A stretch of DNA of 64,000 bases, taken from positions 1 to 64,000 of the forward strand of contig NZ_BLAY01000036.1 in the NCBI RefSeq assembly GCF_020521235.1, in the 5' to 3' direction. Of the stretch, positions 32,496 to 41,675 are shown one piece after another. The translations under genes were made by a program, and so were the position numbers. Within the stretch, counting starts at the first letter, position 1; each line of letters opens with the position of its first letter. Origin of the DNA: Microseira wollei NIES-4236 (GTDB taxonomy: Bacteria; Cyanobacteriota; Cyanobacteriia; Cyanobacteriales; Aerosakkonemataceae). The notes under the pieces are model-generated. The model saw only the letters and a list, made by a program, of their open reading frames with translations, did not search any database and had not been told where the DNA came from.

Positions 32496-33105
32496 CTATG
32501 CAGTTATCAAGTTATTATCCTGGGCTGATGGCCTGTTGCGGCTTGCCATTTGCATTGCCCAATTCCGGGTCAATACAGTTCTAGGGTGAATTAAACGATT
32601 GATAGTCATCAAATGTTTCAGCGACTAATCGCCACTTTCCTAAACAGCTTGAGCAATATTTTCACGCCTCACCAGCCGCCCTTGCCTCTAACTCTGAGGT
32701 TTGTCCCCGCCGTGGCTCTATGCTATCAGCTAGAAATACGATACAACTTACCCGGCTCATGCCCGGTCTGCCTAAAGTATGATTCTCAATTGCCTGCAAT
32801 ATTTCTTCATCTTGAACCCCAAAACGATCTCTAGCGACAATTGCGCTTAGCTGTGGGTGCACTAGGTGCGGATTCGCTTCATCAACCCCATCGACTTCTA
32901 AACCTTCCACTTCTGCTATTTCCCACAGTTGTTGGGGGGTAAAATTTTTAGCTAGGTCGTGCATTAACCCAGCCGCAGCGGCTTTCTCAACGTCCAGGTG
33001 GCGATCGCTAGCCAAAAGAGCAGCTGTCTGCTCAACTCTGAGAATATGCTGAAGCCGGGAATCGGGCACGTTATCCCCTAACCAAGCTCATACCCGCTCG
33101 CCCAT
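32496..33105 (-). pseudogene. yqeK: YqeK-family HD hydrolase, multiply disrupted
   Basis: The original frame begins ATG GGC GAG CGG GTA (33105) and meets TGA before AWLGDNVPDSRLQH. The HD core then reads normally (LMHDLAKN, DEEILQAIENHTLGRPGM, VFLADSIEPRR) to 32662, where the frame is lost after SELEARAAG. In another frame ENIAQAV, SLKHLMTINRLIHPRTV and LTRNW continue the YqeK C-terminus, broken by two TAG codons where the family has other residues. YqeK hydrolyses diadenosine tetraphosphate and is normally paired with rsfS, as here. At least four lesions make an error in a single base unlikely. A GTG at 33069 could still give the 135-residue HD core. Confidence 0.85.
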
Positions 33106-33242
33106 CAACCTAGTAATTTCCACAGGTAACAACATAACGATCGGCAAGCGCAACTTGCTTATACGAGAAATTACCAGGTTTATTTTATCGTTTTTGACTG
33201 GAGCGATGCAGCTGCACCGTGGTTTTACGGCTTAAACTTCAC

Positions 33243-34505
33243 TTAGTTTGGTACGGCATTCCGGATGGTAGCTGGAGCGGTAGTGACTTCTGCAAATAGC
33301 GCCTCATACCGATCCAAAGCTTGCTCGAAGGAGTATTGCTCGACTGCATACCGCCTGCCTTGCTGACCGAACTTTTCGGCTTTTTCCCGATCGGCGTACA
33401 GATCCTTGACGGCAAATGCTAACGCATCGGGGTCTTCTGGGGCAACCACCAGTCCGCCACCGCTTTGCTTAACTGCTCTGGCTGCCGTGCCGCTGGCGGG
33501 AACACTGGCGACGATCGGGCGTCCCGAAGCCAGCAGCACTTGGGTTTTTGAAGGCATGTTGAAGGCGATGACGTTGCTCTTTTGTACGATCAATCCCACG
33601 TCGGCTGCGGCTAGCATTTCCGGCAGTTTTTCCCGAGGAACGAACGGTAGCAACCGCACGTTGTCGGCACCGCGATCTTGACAATACTGCTGCAATTCGT
33701 GCAAGGCATTTCCTTCGCCAACGATCGCAAACACTATATCTGGAATATGTTGCAGGCGAACGGCAGCCTCAATAACCGTGTTTAAGCCTTGGGTGCGCGC
33801 GATGTTGCCTGAGTAAAGCACCACGAATTTACCTTCGAGTTGATGCGCGATGCGGAAGGCGTTATTTTCTTTGGGTAAGGGGCGGATAAAATTTACATCC
33901 ACCCAGTTGGGAATTAAGGCAATTTTGTCTTCCCTTACACCCTTTTTGACCAAGTTTTCCACAAACACATCGCTGATGGCGCTAATCTTGTGCGCTGTCC
34001 GGTAGGCGAATTTTTCCAAAGCTTCAAAGACTCGAATCATCGTTTTGTTTGTCAGTAGCCCCGTGTGAATTGCTGCTTCTGGCAAAATATCCTGGAGGTT
34101 GAGAACAACCCGACAGCGGTGCAACCATCCCAGTAACGCCGCCGGAACCGAAACTGGCAAAGGAGGTGAGGTTAGAAGAATCACATCCGGGCGCTTACCC
34201 TTAATCGCATGAACCAAACTCAGCAGCACAAAGCTGCCATCTAACAGAATTCGATCCAACAAATTCGGTTTTGGGCGAACCCACAGCCAATTGCGCTGAA
34301 CCACGACGCCGTTTCCGCTTCTTTCGGTAATCCACAACTTGCCGCGATATCCCGTATAAATGCGGCGTTCTGGATAGTTGGGCATTCCCGTGACCACGCG
34401 GACTCTGTGACCGCGCTTGGCTAGACCTTCTGCCAGTTCGGTCATTAAAGGAGCGATGCCAATCGGCTCTGGAGCGTAATTGTAAGAATAGATTAGGATA
34501 CGCAT
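33243..34505 (-). CDS. Glycosyltransferase family 4, WcaI-like
   Basis: A 420-residue GT-B glycosyltransferase. The N-terminus MRILIYSYNYAPEPIGIAPL, then GMPNYPERRIYTGYRGK, is typical of the WcaI-like GT4 subgroup acting in exopolysaccharide synthesis. The C-terminal nucleotide-sugar domain has VVLYSGNIARTQGLNTVIEA, FAIVGEGNAL and AFNMPSKTQVLLASGRPIVA. It is cytosolic, perhaps membrane-associated through LLDGSFVLLSLVHAI. It has no polysaccharide neighbours in this window, so the product cannot be named. Confidence 0.88.
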   Translation of the reverse strand: MRILIYSYNYAPEPIGIAPLMTELAEGLAKRGHRVRVVTGMPNYPERRIYTGYRGKLWITERSGNGVVVQRNWLWVRPKPNLLDRILLDGSFVLLSLVHAIKGKRPDVILLTSPPLPVSVPAALLGWLHRCRVVLNLQDILPEAAIHTGLLTNKTMIRVFEALEKFAYRTAHKISAISDVFVENLVKKGVREDKIALIPNWVDVNFIRPLPKENNAFRIAHQLEGKFVVLYSGNIARTQGLNTVIEAAVRLQHIPDIVFAIVGEGNALHELQQYCQDRGADNVRLLPFVPREKLPEMLAAADVGLIVQKSNVIAFNMPSKTQVLLASGRPIVASVPASGTAARAVKQSGGGLVVAPEDPDALAFAVKDLYADREKAEKFGQQGRRYAVEQYSFEQALDRYEALFAEVTTAPATIRNAVPN

Positions 34506-34774
34506 ATCACACCAATTCCATGAAATTCGACGGTTAACTGGGAAATCAGGTTGGATTTTTCAGGTATGGTCAGCAGTCAGGTGGTCTTGTCTGAGTGGAT
34601 TCATCTTGTTTGCTCCATCTTTCGGGTCCCACCCCCTAGCTGATGGGCAGGCGTAGCCTACCCCGACCGGCATAGCACTCCAAATGCTAATTTCTAAGGT
34701 AAATTGGCTAGGGTGCTCCTAGCATCCCCCAGCTTAAGCCGCGAGGATTGATAAAATTATTACCAATTTCACTC

Positions 34775-35554
34775 ATGTCGATCCGAGAAAAGATTTCCTT
34801 TTACTTTGAAGACATTGAAACGCCTACTGGCAGAATCATCAATCTAATTATTACAGCTCTAGTTTTATTATCGTCCGCGATCTTTATTATTGAAACCTAT
34901 GACATCCCTCAAAGTCTACGGCTTCATCTAAATTTTACAAACTACGTAATTCTACTGATATTCGCCCTCGAGTATTTGTTACGTTTTTGGTGTGCTGAAG
35001 AAAAGATTAAGTTTTTATTGAGTATTTTCTCTCTAATTGACTTGCTAGCTATTATACCATTCTTGATCGGAGTAATAGATATAAGTTACATCCGCATTTT
35101 TCGATGGTTTAGCATTTTGCGCCTAGTTCGCTTTTTAGAAGGAAAGACGGTTAAAAGTCGTTTTAGCAAGGGAGATAGCGTCATTTATGCCAGGATATTA
35201 TTTACTTTGTTTGCTATTATTTTTGTTTATTCAGGATTAATTTATCAAGTCGAGCATCCGGTTAATCGGGCGCAGTTCAGTACATTTTTGGATGCGGTTT
35301 ATTTTGCTGTAGTAACGATGACAACGGTTGGGTTCGGTGACGTGACGCCGATTTCAGCAGCGGGTCGCCTCCTGACGGTGCTGATGATTTTTACCGGAAT
35401 TGCACTCATCCCCTGGCAAGTGGGAGATTTGATTAAGCGCTTGGTGAGAACGGTCAACAAGGTAGAGACGCTTTGTCCGAATTGCGCGTTGTCTTTTCAC
35501 GATGCTGATGCAAGGTTCTGCAAAAATTGCGGGACTCAGTTGGAGGACAATTGA
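34775..35554 (+). CDS. Voltage-gated-like potassium channel with zinc ribbon
   Basis: About 259 residues from ATG 34775 (MSIREKISFYFEDIETPTGR). Six membrane segments form a voltage-sensor-like S1-S4 (IRIFRWFSILRLVRFLEGKT has the positively charged S4) and a pore. The selectivity filter TVGFGD is perfect for K+. The cytosolic C-terminus ends in a zinc ribbon, CPNC and CKNC (residues 230-255). No RCK domain is present. It stands alone, divergent from the glycosyltransferase. Confidence 0.88.
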   Translation: MSIREKISFYFEDIETPTGRIINLIITALVLLSSAIFIIETYDIPQSLRLHLNFTNYVILLIFALEYLLRFWCAEEKIKFLLSIFSLIDLLAIIPFLIGVIDISYIRIFRWFSILRLVRFLEGKTVKSRFSKGDSVIYARILFTLFAIIFVYSGLIYQVEHPVNRAQFSTFLDAVYFAVVTMTTVGFGDVTPISAAGRLLTVLMIFTGIALIPWQVGDLIKRLVRTVNKVETLCPNCALSFHDADARFCKNCGTQLEDN

Positions 35555-35726
35555 ACCCCTGGTACGATCAAAGCGCGATACGTGCTAGGCACATGCTGCG
35601 CGAACGCAGGGATGGGCAATTCTGTATTGGTCACCAGTCTGTTACAGGAACATGCTCGTAAGTTTGTATATTAAAGTCATCCTTAAGATTCAGGCTGCTA
35701 GATAGTCGAGTGGAGACTTCGCACGC

Positions 35727-38192
35727 ATGTCGTGGATACCCCTAAGCCACCGCCTTGCCTGCCTGCCTTTAATTTTGGCTGGCCCCATCCTGCGGCGCAC
35801 CGAACCGGATGCGGTTACCGTTTGGGTCGCGTTAAAAAAACCTTGCCAAGTCGGACTGGGCGTATATGCCACCCACGCCGGGAACAAGGTAATAGCAAAC
35901 CCCATCCTCGAAGGTTCGCGCCAGACAGTCGCTTTAGGTAAATACCTGCACGTAGTAGCCGTGACGGCAAAGCCAGTCACTCGCCATCAACTCGAAGCCG
36001 GACAAATCTACGCCTATAGCCTCACTTTTTCCCACTACGATGGCGGATTGCTCAAAGCTTTAAACTCAGAAAGCTTCCCCTCCAACGTCACGGTTAGCTA
36101 TTTCGACCATGGTCTGCCCACCTTTGCCCTACCGCCGGAGGATTTAAACCACCTGCGAATCGTACACGGTTCTTGCCGCAAACCCCACGGAGGCGGACAG
36201 GATGCCTTACCCATGCTCGACGATCTGATCGCCTTGGAGGCTGGGTTGCCAAATTCTAGACCGCACCAGCTATTTTTTACCGGCGACCAAATCTACGGAG
36301 ACGATGTCGCCGACCCCCTGCTGTGGGCGGTGACTGACGCCGGGGATACCCTGCTGGGGTGGGAAGAAAATCTGCCTTTGGGGGATGGATACAAAAAACC
36401 CAGCGATCTAAAACCGGGTACGCGCAGCGATATCGCCAGAGATGATGGCGGCTTTACCGCCATGCTGGTCAATCACCCCGAAAAAGCTAAGAGTCACCTG
36501 TTTAGCTTGGGCGAATACTACGCCATGTATTTGTTCGCTTGGTCGCAAGTTCTTTGGCCCGATCGTTTCCCTCCTGGCCAGAAAATTCGCCAACACCCCA
36601 AGCACGCAAAACTGTGGGATAAAGAAGTCGATGCTTTACAAAACTTTGCTAGCGATTTGTGGAAAGTGCGGCGACTGCTGGCGAATGTGTCAACTTATAC
36701 CGTATTCGACGACCACGATATCACCGATGATTGGTGTCTCAATCGCGAGTGGTGTAACCGCGTGTTAAGCAAGGCGCTTGGCAGGCGTGTGGTGCAGAAT
36801 GGAATGCTGGCGTATGCCGTGTTTCAGGGATGGGGAAATACCCCCGACCAGTTTGAGTCGGGGCAACCCGGTGAGAAACTATTACAAGCGGCGGTTGATT
36901 GGTCTAATTCGGCGGGGACGGATAAATCTGCTTTTGAAGCAATTTCTAAGTACGTGGGAATTCCCCCCCTCGATCCGGAAACGGGTTTGCCGAAGTTCAA
37001 ACTTGACGGCGATGTTCTGATTTTGGATCGGGATTACCCGGATGGAACAACAGCGCTACGCTGGCACTATACGGTGAGAAGCTTTAACCATGAAGTGCTG
37101 GTGATGGATACGCGCACTTGGCGAGGCTATCCCAAGGGCGAAGATGCCTTGATGCATCCACCCATGCTTTTATGTCCGACAGGATTTGACCAACAGATTT
37201 GCCAAGCGCTAACTGCTTTTGCATCCCCCTCATTCCCCCCTACAAAAGGGGGGAGGACAATCGAAGTAACGCTGGTGGTTTTGCCGACAAATTTGGTGAG
37301 TTTGTCGATTATTGACTTGGTGCAACGGTTGCATTTGAGTCAAGGTAAAGTTTTTGGATCGGATGTGGGGGACTCGTGGAATTTTCACGAGGAAGCTTTT
37401 ACCCAGTTGCTGGCGGAACTGTTTAAGCAACGCGATCGCATTACCATCCTCTCTGGCGATATTCACTATTCCTGTGCCGTTCGACTCAACTACTGGTTCC
37501 GTCGCCATTTTGGCGATGCACCCGTCAATCCCGATACACAGGAATTACCACGGGTATTGGCACAATTAACTGCCAGCGCGTTTAAAAATGCCGAGTGGAA
37601 AACATATGTTGCTCACACAAAATTAAAATCTATTTTCCCAGAACCAGTACAAGAATGGGCGGGATGGAACGAACCACCGCAATTGATTGAAATCCAAGTC
37701 ACGCCGCAAATGGTGCGGATGCTCGATGTAGAACTTCCCGAGCGAAAACCAACTATACGGTCATTTAAACGAATGAGCGGCACTGAGGAAATAGCTTGGG
37801 AAATTGTTATCAAAGATCGGAATTCTTTCCCTGATTGGCGCTATCGGATTGATTGGATTAAACGCGATCCAGCGCAGGAATTGAGCGGAGATTTGAAATC
37901 AATTGCTACGAGTACGCAGGGTTTATCAAGTTCTTCCGAACGCAAAAGTTGGCAAAATAGCGTATCTTTGATTTGGCGAAATCAGTGGTTGCAAGAAGGT
38001 GAGGAGATTGTCGGACGAAACAACTTTGGGTTAATTACTTTTAAATGGTCGCCCAATCAGGATAACAAAGCGGTGATTCAGGAGGTGTATTGGCGATCGC
38101 CTTGGGAACCCACCCGGATCGTTTTTAGCCGGTATGTAGTCCCCCTGCGGCTTTTAGCGCCGCCACCTCCACCCAAAACCTTCGCACCCTAG
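35727..38192 (+). CDS. PhoD-like metallophosphatase
   Basis: An 821-residue PhoD-like phosphatase. A beta-rich N-terminal domain (residues 15-125) is followed by the metallophosphatase core: IVHGSCRKPHGGGQDAL, FTGDQIYGDDVADPLLWA (metal Asp), FDDHDITDDWCLN and LSGDIHYSCAVRLNYW. No Tat or Sec signal peptide is seen, unlike secreted PhoD. Family members are mono- or diesterases. Near residues 497-508 a short ASPSFPPTKGGRTIE segment is encoded by a palindromic repeat (37226-37260) that has been spliced in without breaking the frame. Confidence 0.88.
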   Translation: MSWIPLSHRLACLPLILAGPILRRTEPDAVTVWVALKKPCQVGLGVYATHAGNKVIANPILEGSRQTVALGKYLHVVAVTAKPVTRHQLEAGQIYAYSLTFSHYDGGLLKALNSESFPSNVTVSYFDHGLPTFALPPEDLNHLRIVHGSCRKPHGGGQDALPMLDDLIALEAGLPNSRPHQLFFTGDQIYGDDVADPLLWAVTDAGDTLLGWEENLPLGDGYKKPSDLKPGTRSDIARDDGGFTAMLVNHPEKAKSHLFSLGEYYAMYLFAWSQVLWPDRFPPGQKIRQHPKHAKLWDKEVDALQNFASDLWKVRRLLANVSTYTVFDDHDITDDWCLNREWCNRVLSKALGRRVVQNGMLAYAVFQGWGNTPDQFESGQPGEKLLQAAVDWSNSAGTDKSAFEAISKYVGIPPLDPETGLPKFKLDGDVLILDRDYPDGTTALRWHYTVRSFNHEVLVMDTRTWRGYPKGEDALMHPPMLLCPTGFDQQICQALTAFASPSFPPTKGGRTIEVTLVVLPTNLVSLSIIDLVQRLHLSQGKVFGSDVGDSWNFHEEAFTQLLAELFKQRDRITILSGDIHYSCAVRLNYWFRRHFGDAPVNPDTQELPRVLAQLTASAFKNAEWKTYVAHTKLKSIFPEPVQEWAGWNEPPQLIEIQVTPQMVRMLDVELPERKPTIRSFKRMSGTEEIAWEIVIKDRNSFPDWRYRIDWIKRDPAQELSGDLKSIATSTQGLSSSSERKSWQNSVSLIWRNQWLQEGEEIVGRNNFGLITFKWSPNQDNKAVIQEVYWRSPWEPTRIVFSRYVVPLRLLAPPPPPKTFAP
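37226..37260. repeat. Small palindromic repeat inside the PhoD-like gene
   Basis: TTCCCCCCTACAAAAGGGGGGA forms a hairpin and reads in frame as SFPPTKGG. It is of the same C/G palindrome class as the repeats in the GTPase gene at 23275-23625. Confidence 0.7.
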
Positions 38193-38217
38193 CGCTTGCT
38201 ACTTTTTTTAATAGGTA

Positions 38218-38371
38218 ACTCAAGTTGCTAGTTATCTTTTTAGGGCTGCTAATAGCTAATGGCTAATCGCTAATGGCTAATGCTATAACCGAAAAATATT
38301 CCCATGAGCAATTAGCAATTAGCGATTAGCAATGCGAGCAACCCATAATAGTTATAAATAGCAACTTGGGT
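38218..38371. mobile_element. MITE-like element, ACnCAAGTTGC termini (copy A)
   Basis: A 154-bp element starting ACTCAAGTTGCTAGTTAT and ending in the inverted ATAGCAACTTGGGT. It is flanked by TAGGTA on both sides (38212-38217 and 38372-38377), a clear target duplication. The interior is GCTAATGGCTAATCGC-type repeat in both orientations. It is non-coding. It lies just upstream of the AAA-CHASE2 gene. Confidence 0.8.
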
Positions 38372-38427
38372 TAGGTATTTTCTTCCCCATTACCAATTAC
38401 CAATTACCCATTACTTAAAATTCATAA

Positions 38428-41118
38428 ATGATTCATTATCAAGTTGGCGGTAGTTTAACCAGCAATGCTCCCAGTTATGTGGAGCGACAATCAGATATAG
38501 AACTCTACGAAGCTTTAAAACAAGGTAATTTTTGCTACGTCCTCAACTCCCGTCAAATGGGAAAGTCTTCGCTTTTAGTGCGAACTAAACATCGCCTCGA
38601 ACGAGAAGGATTTAAATGCACTGCTATCGATCTGACCAATATTGGCAGTGAAAATATCACTCCCCTGCAATGGTACAAGGGCATTGTTGCCGAGTTGTGG
38701 ACGGGGTTTAAGTTGTTAAATAAAATTCACTTTAAAAATTGGTGGAAAGAACAGGAAGATTTTTCTTATATTAAAATATTAAATGAATTTATTAGGGAGT
38801 TACTAGAAGTTCAATTTCCCCAAGATAGGTTAGTGATTTTTATTGATGAAATCGACAGTACCCTAAGTTTGGATTTTCCGGTAGATGACTTTTTTGCCTT
38901 AATTCGATTTTGCTATAACCAAAGAGCAATTAATCCCAACTACAAGCGGATTACGTTTGCTATTTTTGGGGTGGCTACGCCTTCTGATTTAATTAAAGAT
39001 CGGAATCGCACCCCGTTTAATATCGGTCAAGCGATAGAATTAAAGGGTTTTGACTTGCAGTCAGCTGGGTCGCTAGCTGAGGGATTAAACATAAAAGGGG
39101 GAAATAGTCAAGAGGTTTTAAAAGAAATTTTAGCTTGGACAGGAGGCCAGCCATTTCTGACGCAAAAACTGTGCAATCTCGTCACTAATTTTAGCGAAGA
39201 TAGGGCGGGTAGCCAGGTGACAATTCCACCGGGAACCGAGGCAGATTGGGTGGAAAAGATTGTCAGATCCGGTGTGATAGAACGCTGGGAATCCCAGGAC
39301 GAACCGGAACACCTGCGAACCATACGCGATCGCATCGAACGCCAGGGCAAATATACGGGCAGAATGCTGGGGATTTACCAGCAAATTTTACAAGGATTTG
39401 CCGTTAAAACCGATGATAGTCGCGAACAAATTGAACTTTTACTCAGTGGTTTGGTTGTTAGAGAACAAGGGTTGCTGGACGTTAAAAATCGCATTTATGA
39501 AGAAGTTTTTAACCTCGAGTGGGTGGAAAAACAATTAGCTGCTTTGCGTCCTTATTCTCAATCTTTGGAAGCTTGGGTTGCTTCCCAACGAACTGACGAA
39601 TCGCGTCTATTGCGCGGAATTGCACTCAAAGATGCCCTAACTTGGTCATTGGGTAAAAGTTTGAGCGACTTAGATTATCAATATTTGGGTGCCAGTCAAG
39701 CATTGAGCAAGCGGGAAACTGAAAATGCCCTAGAATCCGTTGAACAAGCCAATTATATCCTCTCTTTTACTAGACGAAACACTAAAAAAGAATCTCTCAG
39801 ACATAGAATTTGGTCAGGTTGGACTGCGGTAACGGCGCTATGGGTCGCCAGCTTGGCGATCCTTTTACGTTTGACGGGATTATTCCAGGGGATGGAATGG
39901 GATGTACTAGACCAGTTTTTTCGGTTACGTCCTTTAGAATCTCCCGAGCCGCGTATTGTTATTGTCACCGTTAGCGAAACGGATATTACTAATATTGGAC
40001 AGTGGCCCATCCCCGATCGAGTTTTAGTCCAGGCAATTAAAAATATCAAAGCGCGCAATCCTAGAGCAATTGGTTTGGATTTATATCGAGATTTACCTGT
40101 AGAAAAGGGTCATGAAGCATTAGTAGAAATGTTTAAATCAACGCCCAATTTAATTGGGATTGAAAAAGTTGTTGGCCCTCGAATTGCCCCGCCCTTAGTA
40201 TTAAGCCAGTTAGAGCGAATTGGCTTTGTTGATATCGTGTTGGATACCGATGGCCAAGTCCGCCGTGGCTTGCTATCGGTGCAACGCAAACAGCGAGTTT
40301 ATCGGAGTTTAGCATTGCAAATGGCCTTAATCTATCTGAAAGCGGAAGGGGTGAATGGAAAACAAATAGACGAGAATCGCTGGCAGTTTGGTAAAGCTGT
40401 TTTCCAGCCATTTGAACCAAACGACGGCGGCTATGTTGGCGCTGATGCTGGCGGGTATCAAATTTTGCTGAACTTTCGCGGTTTGTTAGATAATTTTCCG
40501 ACAATTTCCCTGAATGACCTGCTGAACAATCGAATTGCACCCGGTTTAATTGAAAATCGCATTATTTTAATTGGTGCTACGGCTGAAAGCCTTAACGACT
40601 TTTTTTATACGCCCTACAGTAAAAGTTTGTTTGGCGCGGCAGAGCGGACGCCGGGAGTGGTGATTCATGCTAACTTGATCGGTCAGATTTTAAGTGCAGT
40701 TTTAGATGGAAGACCTTTGATTAAGGTTTGGAGTAAACCTAAAGAATGGTTCTGGATTTTCCTCTGGTCATTAATCGGAGCAGGGTTAACCTGGCAGTTG
40801 CAGTCTTGGCGGGCGCTCGCTTGCAGTATCTTGTTCGCATGTTTGGGGTTATTATTGATTGCTTACTTGGCTTTTTTACAGGGGTGGTGGTTGCCCGTAG
40901 TTCCACCAATGGTAGGATTAGTCGGGGCAGCGATCGCTCTGGCTATCCTGATCAACAAACAATTAGAACAACTTCAACTCCGACTCATTTTTGAACGGCT
41001 CTTAGAAGAATCCGCTGTTTCCCCCACGGCTTCCCGGATTGCGATTGAATACTTGAAACAATCAGAAAGCGATAAGAATCAAGCTTTGATCGAACGGTGG
41101 ATGAGCGATAGGCGCTGA
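38428..41118 (+). CDS. AAA-like ATPase fused to a CHASE2 sensor domain
   Basis: An 896-residue membrane protein. Residues 1-350 are an AAA-like domain found in cyanobacterial signalling proteins: Walker A RQMGKSSLL (residues 46-54) and Walker B LVIFIDEIDS. After a linker, a transmembrane helix (LWVASLAILLRLTGLF) leads into an extracytoplasmic CHASE2 domain (residues about 490-730), where VTVSETDITNIGQWPIPDRV and GADAGGYQILLNFRG are recognisable. Three more membrane helices follow. The C-terminus is a short cytoplasmic tail with no cyclase or kinase domain, so output may come through the N-terminal ATPase. A paralogous CHASE2 domain is in the pseudogene at 59020. Confidence 0.88.
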   Translation: MIHYQVGGSLTSNAPSYVERQSDIELYEALKQGNFCYVLNSRQMGKSSLLVRTKHRLEREGFKCTAIDLTNIGSENITPLQWYKGIVAELWTGFKLLNKIHFKNWWKEQEDFSYIKILNEFIRELLEVQFPQDRLVIFIDEIDSTLSLDFPVDDFFALIRFCYNQRAINPNYKRITFAIFGVATPSDLIKDRNRTPFNIGQAIELKGFDLQSAGSLAEGLNIKGGNSQEVLKEILAWTGGQPFLTQKLCNLVTNFSEDRAGSQVTIPPGTEADWVEKIVRSGVIERWESQDEPEHLRTIRDRIERQGKYTGRMLGIYQQILQGFAVKTDDSREQIELLLSGLVVREQGLLDVKNRIYEEVFNLEWVEKQLAALRPYSQSLEAWVASQRTDESRLLRGIALKDALTWSLGKSLSDLDYQYLGASQALSKRETENALESVEQANYILSFTRRNTKKESLRHRIWSGWTAVTALWVASLAILLRLTGLFQGMEWDVLDQFFRLRPLESPEPRIVIVTVSETDITNIGQWPIPDRVLVQAIKNIKARNPRAIGLDLYRDLPVEKGHEALVEMFKSTPNLIGIEKVVGPRIAPPLVLSQLERIGFVDIVLDTDGQVRRGLLSVQRKQRVYRSLALQMALIYLKAEGVNGKQIDENRWQFGKAVFQPFEPNDGGYVGADAGGYQILLNFRGLLDNFPTISLNDLLNNRIAPGLIENRIILIGATAESLNDFFYTPYSKSLFGAAERTPGVVIHANLIGQILSAVLDGRPLIKVWSKPKEWFWIFLWSLIGAGLTWQLQSWRALACSILFACLGLLLIAYLAFLQGWWLPVVPPMVGLVGAAIALAILINKQLEQLQLRLIFERLLEESAVSPTASRIAIEYLKQSESDKNQALIERWMSDRR

Positions 41119-41575
41119 CTTGAAGAGGACGGGTCGAGTGGGAGACAAGGGAAAGCGGGGACACCCCATGGTAGGAGCCAGGGGATTCCAACTTTGAAGA
41201 ATTCTCTTCTTCTCTCGCGTTTAAATTCGGGAGGATCAGACCAGGTGCTTCGATCAAAAGAAGGGTGCACTCTTAGCGTCTCCCCAACTCCTTTGTCTGG
41301 TGCGTCTTGTTGGTCACGCTGCGCCAAGGCAATTGGCGCTAACTTTCAGAAAGTAGGAAAAGTAACAATTGTAGGAAGATTGTTGATTTTTGAGCGCAAG
41401 CGTCATAAGATTGCCCGCTCATAGAGGTAATGAATTTTGTTAGATATTCCAGCGCAAATAAGTAGGGGCACGGCAACTGCTATATCTTGGACAAATATAT
41501 AACGTTAATCATGTTCCCTACTCTCAATAAACAAGTTCAAGCCTAATAGTTGTGAAAAAAACTCTTTTTAGATCT
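41119..41575. other. Intergenic region without visible gene
   Basis: I find no supported reading frame here. It ends at the second AGGACTTACGC-type MITE, and the promoter of the TpsB gene, if any survives, would be near 41400-41570. Confidence 0.5.
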
Positions 41576-41675
41576 GGACTTACGCAAACACCAAAGTTTC
41601 TCTGAAAAATCCTAGCTTTGAAACTAGAGATCGCAGCAAGAAACAAAGGTGATAGGTTCCTCGTGGGTAAGTCCT
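41576..41675. mobile_element. MITE-like element with GGACTTACGC termini (copy 2)
   Basis: It starts GGACTTACGCAAAC and ends GTGGGTAAGTCC, as in the copy at 1371, with a diverged and shorter interior. It overlaps the 5' end of the TpsB gene: a GTG in its right end (41663) is the likeliest remaining start codon. Confidence 0.65.

Noticed and set aside
34615-34760. GC-rich inverted-looking sequence upstream of the K+ channel as an IS end or RNA gene
   Set aside because: Pairing is weak and no transposase or conserved RNA motif is evident.
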